The notes: a model not told the origin generated them from the sequence alone. Positions 17,054-26,186 are shown, counted from the first letter of the stretch. The stretch is 64,000 nt of DNA from Amycolatopsis alba DSM 44262 (GCF_000384215.1 NZ_KB913032.1:6158588-6222587); one strand, 5' to 3'. Made by a program: numbers and translations.

Positions 17054-18472
17054 ATGACCAAGAAAGTACTGGTGATCGGCGGCGGGCCCGGCGGGTCGAC
17101 CGCGGCCGCACTCCTCGCGCGCAACGGAGTCGACGTGCTTTTGCTGGAGCGCGAGCACTTCCCGCGATATCACATCGGCGAGTCGCTGGCCTCGTCCTGT
17201 CGGGTCGTACTCGATCTGTCGGGAGTGGTGGACAAGATCGACGCACAGGGATATCCGGCCAAACGCGGCGCGCTCCTGCGGTGGGGTGCCGAAGAGGACT
17301 GGACCATCAACTGGTCGGAGCTGTTCGGCAGCAACGTTTCCTCGTGGCAGGTCGAGCGTGAACACTTCGACCAGATCCTGCTCGAGCACGCGGCGGAGCA
17401 GGGTGCGGACGTCCGGCAGGGCGCGAACGTCAAGCGTGTCCTCTTCGAAGACGGCCGCCCCTATGCCGCGGAGTGGACCAGCGAGGCGGACGACGGAAAA
17501 CTGATCACCACCGAATTCGACTACGTGATCGACGCCTCGGGTCGAGCCGGTGTCCTTTCTTCGCAGTACTTCAAGAACCGGCGCCCGCACGAGATCTTCC
17601 GCAACGTCGCGATCTGGGGTTATTGGAAGGGCGGCCGGACCCTGCCCAACACACCCGACGGCGGTATCGACATCATCTCCCATCCCGAGGGCTGGTACTG
17701 GGTCATCCCGCTGCGTGACGGCATGCACAGCGTGGGATTCGTGACTCACCAGACGAATTTCCTCGAGAAGCGGAAGAAGTACGGTTCCAGCGAGGAGATG
17801 CTGCTGAGCATCGTCGATGATTCCGAAACGGTCCGCGACCTGATGGCCGACGGCGTTTTCGAGCAGCCGGTGCGGATCGAGCAGGACTTCTCCTACGTGG
17901 CGGACCAGTTCTGCGGGCCTGGCTACTACGAGGTCGGCGACGCCGCCTGCTTCCTCGATCCCCTGTTGTCGACCGGAGTGCACCTGGCGCTCTACAGCGC
18001 GATGCTCGCCTCGGCATCGGTCCTCGCGACGATGCGTGAGGAGGTCACCGAGGCCGAAGCGGCAGGGTTCTACGAAACCTTGTACCGAAACGCCTATGCG
18101 CGCCTGCTCGTCCTGGTCTCCGGCGTGTACGAGCAATACGAAGGCAAGGACAGCTACTTCTGGCTGGCTCAGCGGATGGTCCGGGAGAAGGGGCACCTCG
18201 AGACGGATGGCTCGAACGCGGCCTTCGTCGAGATCGTCGCCGGGCTGAGCGACCTCCGGGACGCCGGGGCCGCCGAAGGGTCGGGCGTGATGACCGAACT
18301 CGTCGAAGAGGCCGAGCGGGCGCAGCGCCGGGCTGACGCGGAACTCGAAGACGGTAAGCCGTCGAATCTGGCGCCGTTGCGGATCGATCCCAGCGATCTG
18401 CATGACGTGGCCTCCGGCCTCTATCTGGTCACCAAGCCGCTCGGTATCGGCCGCCAGCGGCCTGCCGGCTGA
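17054..18472 (+). CDS. Flavin-dependent halogenase
   Basis: 472 residues. The Rossmann FAD loop GGGPGG is at 9-14 and GDAACFLDPLLSTGVHLAL at 296-314. The halogenase signature WxWxIP is present as WYWVIP at 214-219. Lys70 in PAKRGALLRWG corresponds to the conserved lysine of CmlS/PltA-type enzymes that forms or positions the halogenating species. Length and motifs place it near the carrier-bound or free phenolic/acyl substrate halogenases (CmlS, glycopeptide type) more than the tryptophan halogenases. No flavin reductase is encoded nearby, so FADH2 must come from elsewhere. Starts the plus-strand operon. Confidence 0.9.
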   Translation: MTKKVLVIGGGPGGSTAAALLARNGVDVLLLEREHFPRYHIGESLASSCRVVLDLSGVVDKIDAQGYPAKRGALLRWGAEEDWTINWSELFGSNVSSWQVEREHFDQILLEHAAEQGADVRQGANVKRVLFEDGRPYAAEWTSEADDGKLITTEFDYVIDASGRAGVLSSQYFKNRRPHEIFRNVAIWGYWKGGRTLPNTPDGGIDIISHPEGWYWVIPLRDGMHSVGFVTHQTNFLEKRKKYGSSEEMLLSIVDDSETVRDLMADGVFEQPVRIEQDFSYVADQFCGPGYYEVGDAACFLDPLLSTGVHLALYSAMLASASVLATMREEVTEAEAAGFYETLYRNAYARLLVLVSGVYEQYEGKDSYFWLAQRMVREKGHLETDGSNAAFVEIVAGLSDLRDAGAAEGSGVMTELVEEAERAQRRADAELEDGKPSNLAPLRIDPSDLHDVASGLYLVTKPLGIGRQRPAG

Positions 18473-19315
18473 GTGGCCCTGGCCGGATCGGGCGCGAACG
18501 TGTCGACCATCGAGATCGACGGCATGGCGGTGTCGTACCACGACCGTGGCGTCGGCGAGCCGGTCCTGCTGATCCCGCCCGCCGCGGCACGCGCCACGGT
18601 CTGGCGGCAACACCAGGTCCCGGCGTTGGTGGCGGCGGGCTACCGGGTCCTGACCTACGACCTCCGGCACACGCGTCGCAGCCCGGAGCATCCGAAGCCG
18701 TTCGCGCTGATCGACCTGGTGTCGGACGCCGCGGAGTTGATCACCGCGCTGGGACTAGGTCCATGCCGGCTGGTCGGGGCTTCCCTGGGGGCCATGATCG
18801 CTCAGGAACTCGCGCTCGCGCGCCCGGATCTCGTTCGGGCGGCCTGCCTGCTGGGCACTCGCGGCCGGGCGGACGGGTACCGGAGCGCGCTCGGCCAGGG
18901 TTACGCGCAGGCGATGCGGGCGGTGGGCCGGGACACCGCGCTCTTCGAGGCGGTCGCGTCGATGTCCCAGTTGTTCGGGCCGGCCACGCTGGCCGATGAG
19001 GACTTCGTGAGGAGCTGGCTTTCCGCCTACGAGCTCTTTCGCCCCGGCGGTGAAGGTGCGGCGGCCCAATACGAGGCGACCATCGGCTACGACCGGGTGA
19101 ACGAGTTGCGCGGGGTGCGCTGTCCGTGCCTCGTCGTGGCGTTCGGGCACGATGTGATCATGCCGCCTGCCGAGGGGGCCGCCGTCGCCAAGGCGATCCC
19201 CTCGTGCCGCTATGTGGAGTTGCCTGATTGCGGGCACTTCGGCTTCGTCGAACGGCCGGGCGAAGTGAACGCGCTGATCACCGAGTTCTTCGCTGAAGGG
19301 GATCAAAGGGCATGA
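18473..19315 (+). CDS. Alpha/beta hydrolase
   Basis: 280 residues; the GTG start directly follows the halogenase stop (TGA then GTG), so the genes are translationally linked. Catalytic residues are visible: Ser in GASLGAM, Asp in FGHDVIMPP and His in CGHFGFVE. The cap region is short. In this context it may release an acyl chain from the carrier protein or process a halogenated ester. The 3' end overlaps the antiporter start (ATGA). Confidence 0.88.
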   Translation: MALAGSGANVSTIEIDGMAVSYHDRGVGEPVLLIPPAAARATVWRQHQVPALVAAGYRVLTYDLRHTRRSPEHPKPFALIDLVSDAAELITALGLGPCRLVGASLGAMIAQELALARPDLVRAACLLGTRGRADGYRSALGQGYAQAMRAVGRDTALFEAVASMSQLFGPATLADEDFVRSWLSAYELFRPGGEGAAAQYEATIGYDRVNELRGVRCPCLVVAFGHDVIMPPAEGAAVAKAIPSCRYVELPDCGHFGFVERPGEVNALITEFFAEGDQRA

Positions 19316-20577
19316 GTGTCGCCGTACAGTTGTTCGCCGCACTCGCGCTCATCCTGGTGCTGGCCAGGGTGCTCGGCGGTCTGGCGGTACGCCTGGCCCA
19401 GCCCGCGGTGGTCGGGGAGATCGTCGCGGGCATCCTGCTTGGCCCGACACTGTTCCACGGCGAGCTCGCGAACATGGTGATCCAGCCCGCCATCAGGCCG
19501 GAGCTGAGTGCGCTGGCCAACCTCGGCGTCGCGCTCTTCATGTTCGCTGTCGGGCTCGAGGCCGACCTGACCCGCACCGGTGATGCCAGGGCGGCGGTCA
19601 GTGTGTCCGTCATGGCCACCGTATTGCCGCTGGCGCTCGGCGCCGGGCTCGGGCTCGTCGTCGCGTCGTCCCGCAGTACGCCGGACCGCACCGCGTTCGT
19701 CATGTTCTTCGCCGTTTCGATGGCTGTCACCGCGTTCCCCGTGCTGGCCCGTATCCTGATCGAACGCGGTCTTCACCGCGGACGGCTCGGCTCGCTGGCT
19801 CTCGCGTCCGCTTCGCTCAGCGACGTGATCGTGTGGAGTCTCCTGGTCGTGGTGGTCGCCGCCGTCAACCCGTCCGGGGGCAGCCCCTGGCGGCTTGTGC
19901 TGCTGGTGCCGTACCTCGCCGCGCTCGTGGCGGTCCGCCCGTTGTTACGGCGGCTGTTGCGGCAGTCCGGCCAACGGTCGTCGCGAAGGTTGTCGAGAGA
20001 TCGTTTCGTAGTGCTTTTCATCGGCATGCTGGTCTCGGCCGGGTTCACCGAATTCCTGGGCTTGCATTTCATCTTCGGTGCGTTCATTTTCGGTGCGCTG
20101 ATCCCGCGTGATGTTCCCTCGGAGACATCTGCGGAAGTCGTTCATCAGGCAGGCAGGCTGGGTGGTTTGCTGCTGCCGATCTATTTCGTCGTCGCGGGGC
20201 TTCAGGTCGATCTGTCCGGAATAGGTGTCGGCAGTCTGGTGACCCTGATGCTGATCTTGCTGGTCGCCGTGGGTGGCAAGCTCGGCGGCGGCTATCTCGG
20301 CGGGCGCGTCGCGGGGCTGGACAACCGGACGGCGCTCGGGGTCGGCGTGCTGATGAACACCCGTGGACTCACCGAACTGGTGATCCTCACGGTCGGGCTT
20401 CAGCTGGGGGTCCTTGACGGCTCGCTGTACACCCTGCTGGTGGTCATGGCTGTGGTCACGACCGCGATGACCGGCCCTTTGCTCGAGGTGCTGAAGCTGT
20501 CCGACGCGAGCGTTCACCCGAACAGCGGAGACAGTTTCCTGCCTGCCGCAACGGAATCGGGTCAGTCGGCCCGATGA
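19312..20577 (+). CDS. CPA2-family cation/proton antiporter
   Basis: 421 residues with about 12 transmembrane helices. Family marks include GEIVAGILLGPTLF, LGVALFMFAVGLEADL and the core FAVSMAVTAFPVLARIL. LIPRDVP and GVLMNTRGLTELVIL are also typical of the Na+/H+ or K+/H+ exchanger domain. It overlaps the hydrolase by 4 bp and is therefore part of the halogenase operon. Such antiporters occur in several natural-product clusters and may give self-protection or pH balance; that role is inferred. Confidence 0.88.
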   Translation: MSVAVQLFAALALILVLARVLGGLAVRLAQPAVVGEIVAGILLGPTLFHGELANMVIQPAIRPELSALANLGVALFMFAVGLEADLTRTGDARAAVSVSVMATVLPLALGAGLGLVVASSRSTPDRTAFVMFFAVSMAVTAFPVLARILIERGLHRGRLGSLALASASLSDVIVWSLLVVVVAAVNPSGGSPWRLVLLVPYLAALVAVRPLLRRLLRQSGQRSSRRLSRDRFVVLFIGMLVSAGFTEFLGLHFIFGAFIFGALIPRDVPSETSAEVVHQAGRLGGLLLPIYFVVAGLQVDLSGIGVGSLVTLMLILLVAVGGKLGGGYLGGRVAGLDNRTALGVGVLMNTRGLTELVILTVGLQLGVLDGSLYTLLVVMAVVTTAMTGPLLEVLKLSDASVHPNSGDSFLPAATESGQSAR

Positions 20578-20578
20578 C

Positions 20579-20602
20579 GGTCGTGTGATCATCACCACGA
20601 CC
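20579..20602 (+). terminator. Short hairpin after the antiporter gene
   Basis: GGTCGTG (20579-20585) pairs with CACGACC (20596-20602) around a 10-base loop, starting two bases after the antiporter stop codon. A weak terminator or attenuator for the halogenase operon. Confidence 0.35.
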
Positions 20603-20647
20603 ACTCGTGCTAGGGTTGGCGAATTGCCGAAGAAGCGAGGAGCTCGT

Positions 20648-21142
20648 ATGAGTGAACCGGCTGAAAAGCAGGCGTTCGCCACCCCGATCGATCAGCGCTA
20701 TTTTGAGGATTACATTCCTGGGACGACGTACGAGTTCGGATCGGCGTCGCTCACCGAGGCGCAGATCATCGAATTCGCGAAGGAATACGATCCGCAATCT
20801 TTTCACGTGGATCCGGCCGCGGCCGCGAACGGTCCGTTCGCCGGCCTCATCGCCAGTGGCTGGCAGACTTCCGCGCTGATGATGCGCTTGTTCGCGCAGT
20901 ACTATCTCTCCAGTGTCGCGAGCCTGGGCGGTCCCGGTGTGGACGAGCTACGGTGGTTGCGACCGGTGCGGTCGGACGACCGGTTGCGTCTGCGGGTCAC
21001 CGTCGTCGACACCAAGGTGTCGAATTCCAAGCCCGATCGTGGTCTCGTGCGTACGCTCGCGGAGCTGATCGACGATGCGGACCGGCCCGTGTTCAAGGCG
21101 ACTATCCTCAATTTCCTCCTTCTTCGCGAGCGCGAAGCCTGA
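20648..21142 (+). CDS. MaoC-like (R)-specific enoyl hydratase / dehydratase
   Basis: 164 residues from ATG 20648, with GCGAGGAGC upstream; the frame reads further 5' without coding character. Hot-dog fold dehydratase: the active-site pair is Asp and His in EYDPQSFHVD (D-x4-H), followed by FAGLIASGWQTSALMMRLF, the usual MaoC central helix. It could supply the beta-hydroxyacyl dehydration between the ketoreductase and the enoyl reductase of the cluster, a step otherwise missing. The 3' end overlaps the convergent enoyl-CoA hydratase gene by 35 bp. Confidence 0.88.
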   Translation: MSEPAEKQAFATPIDQRYFEDYIPGTTYEFGSASLTEAQIIEFAKEYDPQSFHVDPAAAANGPFAGLIASGWQTSALMMRLFAQYYLSSVASLGGPGVDELRWLRPVRSDDRLRLRVTVVDTKVSNSKPDRGLVRTLAELIDDADRPVFKATILNFLLLREREA

Positions 21143-21782
21143 TTCGGCTCGCGTCGCCCCGCGCATGCCTGTCGTGGCCGGTGAACCGGGCCGCCCAGGT
21201 GGTGGCCGTGGCCAGCACCTCGCCGGCTGGGACGACCACGTCGACCAGGCCGATTTCCTTGGCGCGTGACGCACTCAGGACGGCACCGGTGTAGATCATC
21301 TCCTTGGCGGGGGAGACCCCGATCAGCCGGCTGAGCCGCTGCGTCCCGCCCGCGCCGGGAATCACGCCGAGGGTCGTCTCGGGCAGCCCGATCCGCGCGT
21401 TCGCGGCACAGACCCGGTGGTCCGCGGTGAGCGCGAGTTCGCAGCCGCCTCCGACGGCGAATCCGGTGATCGCCGCGACGACCGGCTTGGGCATTTCGGC
21501 GACGGCGGTGAATGTCTCCTGTATTCGCAGCGCGTAGGGAAGCATCTCGGAATAGGTCAAGGTGGCGAACTGCCGCACTTCGACGCCCGCCGAGAACTTG
21601 TTGCGGCCGCCGTAGAGAATCACAGCTTTGACATCCGGGCGCTCCGCGGCTTGTTCGACCACTCGGCGCAGTTCGTCCCGTCCTCGGTCATCGAGGACGT
21701 TGAGAGGAGGAGCGTCAAGACGGATCGTCCCGATTCCCTGATGTACAGCGAGAGTCACTGCCGGCGATCCGCTCAGAAGCAT
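21108..21782 (-). CDS. Enoyl-CoA hydratase/isomerase (crotonase family)
   Basis: 224 residues from ATG 21782. Crotonase fold: oxyanion-hole segment GGRNKFSAGVEVRQF, second oxyanion Gly in GFAVGGGCELALTADHRV, and catalytic-region Glu in LPETTLGVIPGAGGTQRL. It lacks the long C-terminal helices of full-length crotonases (about 255-260 residues), so it is a short member. Convergent with the MaoC gene. A second hydratase beside MaoC could act on a different stereoisomer or on a CoA-bound rather than ACP-bound substrate. Confidence 0.85.
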   Translation of the reverse strand: MLLSGSPAVTLAVHQGIGTIRLDAPPLNVLDDRGRDELRRVVEQAAERPDVKAVILYGGRNKFSAGVEVRQFATLTYSEMLPYALRIQETFTAVAEMPKPVVAAITGFAVGGGCELALTADHRVCAANARIGLPETTLGVIPGAGGTQRLSRLIGVSPAKEMIYTGAVLSASRAKEIGLVDVVVPAGEVLATATTWAARFTGHDRHARGDASRIRLRAREEGGN

Positions 21783-21992
21783 CGGCTTCCCCCATTTTTC
21801 GAAATGCCGAATTCGACGATATTCGGTTTTCGTGAACCGCGTCAAGGCGCGGCGGCATCGGATTCGTTGATAGGGTGACGATGGCGAATGTGGAAAGCGA
21901 AGATCCGGATGTCCCCGCCCGGCTGCAGAAGGATGAGCTGCTTCTGCGTATGTGTCGAGAAGAGAGTTCTCGGGCCGCTGCCGGGGCGTCGG

Positions 21993-22586
21993 TCATTGTG
22001 CTCCGGCACTTGGTGGTGTGGCAGTGAAATCGGTTCGGTTGTTGTCGGTGTCCCGGCTCAAGTGGTTGCGGGACAGCGAGAGACCTGGCGGTGGGGTGCG
22101 TGCGGGCCCTCCTTCGCGCAGACACGGCGTGCTCCATCCGACCGCGTCGACCCGGCTGCCGGGAAGGTTGTGCAGAGCAACCGACCCGCTGTAGGCAGGC
22201 ATGAGATCACGGAAGTCGGGCAGCAGGACGATGTTGGTCTGATCGTCGATGGTGCCGGAGAAGTACGGCCCGGTCAGGGCCACGTACTGCCCGACCGAGT
22301 TCTTCGGTTGCAACACCAGGTCCTGGGGAAGGTCCAGGGTGTAGGCGGGAAGGCAGTTCGAGGAGTAGAACCGCAGTGTGAAGCCGGTGAGGTCTACGGG
22401 AACAGTGCTGACGTTGCGCAGTTCGAGGAACTCGTCTGTTTCCCCGAACTGTCCCTTGGGGAAGATCTCGTTGATCAGCACCGTGGTCGACACCTGGGGA
22501 GTGAGGTTTCCGGCGGCCGACGGGGGTGCGATGACGAGGGAGAGGATGAGCACGCCGAGCGTGCCGCTGACCAGATGCCGGATCAT
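21993..22586 (-). CDS. Secreted lamin-tail-domain protein
   Basis: 197 residues with a signal peptide (MIRHLVSGTLGVLILSLVIA). The mature part starts with VLINEIFPKG and continues DEFLELRNVSTVPVDLTGFT, the pattern of the lamin-tail (LTD) immunoglobulin-like fold, ending with TDFTATPPSAGAQ, a usual LTD close. LTD proteins are extracellular adhesion or scaffold modules. Here the domain is the whole protein and no enzyme is fused. Divergent from the phosphoribosyltransferase gene. Confidence 0.85.
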   Translation of the reverse strand: MIRHLVSGTLGVLILSLVIAPPSAAGNLTPQVSTTVLINEIFPKGQFGETDEFLELRNVSTVPVDLTGFTLRFYSSNCLPAYTLDLPQDLVLQPKNSVGQYVALTGPYFSGTIDDQTNIVLLPDFRDLMPAYSGSVALHNLPGSRVDAVGWSTPCLREGGPARTPPPGLSLSRNHLSRDTDNNRTDFTATPPSAGAQ

Positions 22587-22727
22587 GGTTTCCCCTCTGC
22601 TGGTGGATTGGTCGCTTTTTCCATACTGAGCGCAGGAAAAGTGACCTACAAGCGCCCGTTTGCGCTTCTCCTGGCCTGGGTGGAAATCGGTGGCAGAGTG
22701 ATGGCGCGGTGAGCGAAGATCGCCATC

Positions 22728-23267
22728 ATGGCGACAGCGGCGAGTGATCTTCTGCTACAGCGGTTCCGGTGGGTTGGCGGTCATGCGGACATGTGGCCTG
22801 TCTTCCGTGACGGCCATGCGCTCGGCGAGGTGATCAAGGCTTTGGTGGCGCCGTTCCGGGATGATGGGGTGACCGCCGTGTGCGGGATCGAGTCGAGAGG
22901 GTTCTTGCTCGGCGGGGCAGCCGCAGTGGAGCTTGGCGTCGGCTTCGTGGCGGTAAGGAAGGGCACTGGGATGTTTCCCGGCGAGAAGATCGCCCGCGAG
23001 ACAGCTCCGGATTATCGGGGCATCCGCCACGTTCTGCGGATTCAGCGGTCGTCCGTGGGGCCTGGTGACCGAGTTCTGCTGGTGGATGACTGGATCGAGA
23101 CGGGCAGTCAGGCGTTGGCCGTGCGGCAGCTCGTGACGGAGGCCGGTGCGGATCTGGTGGGCTGCGCGGTCGTCGTCGACCAGTTGCGGCCGAGCGCGAG
23201 GCCGCAGGTCGGACGAGTGCACGCGCTTGTGACCAAGGACGAGTTGCCTGACGTGTCACGGCGCTGA
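22728..23267 (+). CDS. Adenine-type phosphoribosyltransferase
   Basis: 179 residues. PRTase fold with the PRPP loop RVLLVDDWIETGSQA and the flexible-loop region KGTGMFPGEKI, similar to adenine phosphoribosyltransferases (GIESRGFLLGGAAAVELGVG matches their hood-side strand). It would join PRPP and a purine base, though Trp in DDW-ET and other differences leave the base uncertain. It sits apart from purine genes. The last 12 bases overlap the convergent LysR gene. Confidence 0.85.
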   Translation: MATAASDLLLQRFRWVGGHADMWPVFRDGHALGEVIKALVAPFRDDGVTAVCGIESRGFLLGGAAAVELGVGFVAVRKGTGMFPGEKIARETAPDYRGIRHVLRIQRSSVGPGDRVLLVDDWIETGSQALAVRQLVTEAGADLVGCAVVVDQLRPSARPQVGRVHALVTKDELPDVSRR

Positions 23268-24122
23268 CTGGGTGCCGCCCTCGTATGACTTGGTTTCCAG
23301 TACGGCGGCCACAAACGACGCGACCAGCGGCCGGCGGTCCTGTTCGTTCCAGGCGAGCACGAGACGACTGGGCGGTGCGTCGATCACGGGTACACACACC
23401 ACGCCGCGTCGAGTCGGTTCGACCAGTGAGCGGGGAAGCACGCCGACCATCCGGCCTAACCTGATCATGTCGACCAGTTGGACCACGTCGGCGACTTCGG
23501 GGCCGGTTCCGTCGCCGCCGGGAACTCCTTTCCAACGCGGCAGTGACTCACCCTCCAGCTCGGACATTCGTACCGAGCGCCTGCCCGCGAACCGATGCCC
23601 TGGCGGAACGATGACCACTCGGTCCTCGGTGCGGAGCGTCTCGTGGGCCAGTCCGTCGAGATCGTCGAACGGGGCGTAGAGCAGGCCGACGTCCGCCCGG
23701 CCGTCGCGCAGGAAGTCGGTGCGGTCGGCGGGGCCGCTGAACAGGATGTCGACCCGGCGCGCGTGGGGCCGCTGGGCGTAGCCCGCCAGGATCCCGGAGA
23801 GCAGGCCGGCGTCGCCACCGGGTTTGAGTACGAGCCGCAGGTGAGCCTCGGTGTCGCCGGCGCGGCGGGCGCTCCGGACCGCGGCGCTGACCGCGTTGAG
23901 CGCGTGCCTGCCGTGTTCCCGCAACGCCTCACCGGCGGGGGTGAGCGACACGTGACGGCTGGAGCGGATGAACAGCGGGCTTCCGAGTCGTGCTTCGATC
24001 CGCCGGATCGCTTTCGAGAGGGCGGGTTGGGCGATCGACAGGCGGTCGGCCGCGCGGCCGAAGTGCAGTTCATCGGCGACGGCGATGAAGTACTCGAGTT
24101 CCCGTGTTTCCAGTTCGACCAT
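23256..24122 (-). CDS. LysR-family transcriptional regulator
   Basis: 288 residues. N-terminal winged helix LEYFIAVADELHFGRAADRL followed by SIAQPALSKAIRRIEARLGS, then a periplasmic-binding-like effector domain. Divergent from the Dabb/SDR pair with a 70-bp shared gap, the standard layout for a LysR activator of its neighbours. The effector is unknown. Confidence 0.9.
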   Translation of the reverse strand: MVELETRELEYFIAVADELHFGRAADRLSIAQPALSKAIRRIEARLGSPLFIRSSRHVSLTPAGEALREHGRHALNAVSAAVRSARRAGDTEAHLRLVLKPGGDAGLLSGILAGYAQRPHARRVDILFSGPADRTDFLRDGRADVGLLYAPFDDLDGLAHETLRTEDRVVIVPPGHRFAGRRSVRMSELEGESLPRWKGVPGGDGTGPEVADVVQLVDMIRLGRMVGVLPRSLVEPTRRGVVCVPVIDAPPSRLVLAWNEQDRRPLVASFVAAVLETKSYEGGTQSAP

Positions 24123-24192
24123 GCCTGCAGGTTATCGCCGGATGTCCGATCGGTCTTGGACGCCGCCGTCTTTCCTGGCCGAGAATCGGGAC

Positions 24193-24510
24193 ATGATCAC
24201 GCATACGATGATTGTCGCGTTCGACGAAACCCTCCCTGACGCCGAGCTCGACCAGTACCTGGCGGATATCGAACGGGCGATGCGAGACACCGGTCTCACG
24301 CAATCGATCGCCGTCCGGCGGCACCTTCCGATCCCCGGCGAGGAGGCGATTCCGGCGCTGGTCGCCACCGCGATCGTGCAGGTCACCGTGGCCGACACCG
24401 ACACGTTGGCGAAGGCTTTCGCCGCGCCCGGCTTGCACGCGGTGATCGGTCACTGGCAGTCGCGGTACCCGTACAAGGTTGCCTGGGCGAACCACGAGCC
24501 GCTGTCGTGA
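24193..24510 (+). CDS. Dabb-like dimeric alpha/beta-barrel protein
   Basis: 105 residues from ATG 24193. The segment ITHTMIVAFDETLPDAELDQ, AIVQVTVADTDTLAKAF and HAVIGHWQSRYPYKV fit the stress-responsive / Dabb ferredoxin-like barrel family. Family members act as small monooxygenases, decarboxylases or cyclases, or bind ligands without catalysis. The stop overlaps the GTG start of the SDR gene, so the two are coupled. Confidence 0.75.
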   Translation: MITHTMIVAFDETLPDAELDQYLADIERAMRDTGLTQSIAVRRHLPIPGEEAIPALVATAIVQVTVADTDTLAKAFAAPGLHAVIGHWQSRYPYKVAWANHEPLS

Positions 24511-25250
24511 GCGCCTTTTCCGGCAAGCGCGGACTGGTCACCGGCGCGGGCAGCGGGATCGGCCGTGCGGCGGCGATCGACTTCGCCCGGCAAGGAGCGT
24601 CGGTCGCCGTGCTCGACCGCGACGAGACCGCCGCGGCCGAGACCGCGGCCCTGATCGACGAGAGTGGCGGCGAAGCAAGGGCGATCGCGGTCGACATCGC
24701 GGACGAAGAGTCCGTCCGGGCCGCCGTCGAGCGCACGGTCGCGACCTACGGCGGCCTCGACTTCGCGGTGAACAACGCCGGAATGTCTTCGCGCGGGCCG
24801 CTCGACCAGATGACCCTGGACGAGTTCGAGCGGGTGGTCCACGTCAATCTGTCAGGGACATTCCTCTGCTTGAAGCACGAGTTGCCCGTGCTGGGACGCG
24901 GCGGAGCGATCGTGAACGTGGCCTCCAATGGCGGCTTGGCCGCGATTCCGAACGCGCCCGGCTACGTAGCCGCGAAGCATGGCGTCGTCGGGCTCACGAA
25001 GGTCGCCGCGGTCGACTACGCCTCGCGCGGGATCCGGGTCAACGCGGTATGTCCCGGCCCGACCCGTACTCCGGGGTTCGAGAAATGGGCGGCGGGAACG
25101 GACATCATCGCGATGCAGGCGGCGATCACACCGCTGGGCAGGCTGGCCACGGCGGAAGAAGCCGCCGCGGCGGCGGTGTGGCTCTGTTCGGACGCCGCGT
25201 CGTTCGTCACCGGGATCGCGTTGTCGGTGGACGGCGGGCGGCGGGCCTGA
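24507..25250 (+). CDS. Short-chain dehydrogenase/reductase
   Basis: 247 residues, GTG start overlapping the previous stop (GTGA). Classical SDR: TGAGSGIGRAAAIDFARQG, NNAGMSSRG, VNVASNGG and the catalytic YVAAKHG (YxxxK), ending in GIALSVDGGRRA. NAD(H) is the likely cofactor because an Asp (VLDRDE) follows beta-2. Substrate unknown. Forms an operon with the Dabb protein, probably controlled by the divergent LysR regulator. Confidence 0.88.
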   Translation: MSAFSGKRGLVTGAGSGIGRAAAIDFARQGASVAVLDRDETAAAETAALIDESGGEARAIAVDIADEESVRAAVERTVATYGGLDFAVNNAGMSSRGPLDQMTLDEFERVVHVNLSGTFLCLKHELPVLGRGGAIVNVASNGGLAAIPNAPGYVAAKHGVVGLTKVAAVDYASRGIRVNAVCPGPTRTPGFEKWAAGTDIIAMQAAITPLGRLATAEEAAAAAVWLCSDAASFVTGIALSVDGGRRA

Positions 25251-25266
25251 GCCGCGGCGTGGGAGC

Positions 25267-25300
25267 AAGGCGGGCCCGTGGTCGTACACGGGCCCGCCTT
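25267..25300. terminator. Strong terminator hairpin
   Basis: A perfect 14-bp stem, AAGGCGGGCCCGTG (25267-25280) and CACGGGCCCGCCTT (25287-25300), with loop GTCGTA. It lies 16 bp after the SDR stop and before the convergent TetR gene, so it can end transcripts from both sides. Confidence 0.85.
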
Positions 25301-25471
25301 GAAGCCCGAGCGCATCTCGTCTGCTGGAGAAGTTCCGCCCGTGAGCACGAGGTGCTCCTCCAGGTGGGCGCCGGCCTGGATCTGTCGAGAAGTGATGGCC
25401 TGCGTCGGAGGTGAGCTCGCGGCCGCGACGCTGCGACCCGTCGATCGTGGGGGATGCGGCCGGCGGGATGG

Positions 25472-26161
25472 CTAGCCGCGGAGGCGTTCGAGCCCGTCGA
25501 GGAGCAGGTCGAGGGTGAACTCGAACTTGCTCTGGCTGTCGCACCATCCGAGCGTGGGGTCGGTGCTGTCGTGGACCTCGGCTGCCACCATGGCGATCAG
25601 ATGCGGCAGGGTCTCGGTGGCCGCGGCCAGGTCTGCCTCCGCAGCGTCGTCCTCCATGTTCCCGCCGGCTGACTCCGGGCTGAAGACCTCCTGCGTGAAC
25701 CCGAGCGGCAGGCTTCCGAACGCGTGCAGCGCCCGGTGGGCGAGGTGGTAGGAGAACCCGGCGCCGACGAGCGTGCCGATGATCTCGTTGTAGTAGGCGT
25801 ACACGGTGGCCGGGATGGTCCGGCGCGAGCCGAGCAGCCCTGGCGCCCACGGGTGGCGCAGCATGACGTGACGTGCCGCGAGAAACCGCTGCCGCAGCCG
25901 CGTACGCCAGTCTTCGCCACCGTCATCCGTGTCGAGGCGGGAGATCGCCGCGTCGATTTCGGCGATCACGGTCTCGACGACGCCGTCGAGCAGGGCCTCC
26001 TTGTCGCGCAGGTGGTAGTAGAGCGACATGGCCTCGACGTGGAGTTCGACGGCGAGGCGACGCATCGTCAGTGCCTGGATTCCCTGCGCATCAGCCAGGA
26101 CGACCGCCGCGGCCAGTACACGCTGGCGGCTGAGCGGCTTCCGGGACGCCTTCGACGGCAC
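25472..26161 (-). CDS. TetR-family regulator
   Basis: 229 residues. The N-terminal TetR helix-turn-helix is AVVLADAQGIQALTMRRLAV followed by ELHVEAMSLYYHLRDKEALL; the C-terminal ligand domain resembles TetR_C-type members (LRHPWAPGLLGSRR, LHAFGSLPLGFT). Divergent from a DUF4386-type membrane protein. Two matching palindromes in the shared gap are its probable operators. Confidence 0.9.
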   Translation of the reverse strand: MPSKASRKPLSRQRVLAAAVVLADAQGIQALTMRRLAVELHVEAMSLYYHLRDKEALLDGVVETVIAEIDAAISRLDTDDGGEDWRTRLRQRFLAARHVMLRHPWAPGLLGSRRTIPATVYAYYNEIIGTLVGAGFSYHLAHRALHAFGSLPLGFTQEVFSPESAGGNMEDDAAEADLAAATETLPHLIAMVAAEVHDSTDPTLGWCDSQSKFEFTLDLLLDGLERLRG

Positions 26162-26186
26162 TGAATCTCCTTACTCTTGCCCTCAC

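Noticed and set aside
16925..18691. Long minus-strand open frame antisense to the halogenase and hydrolase genes
   Set aside because: It lacks recognisable domains and has reversed codon bias; such frames are expected opposite GC-rich genes. The plus-strand products have full catalytic motifs.
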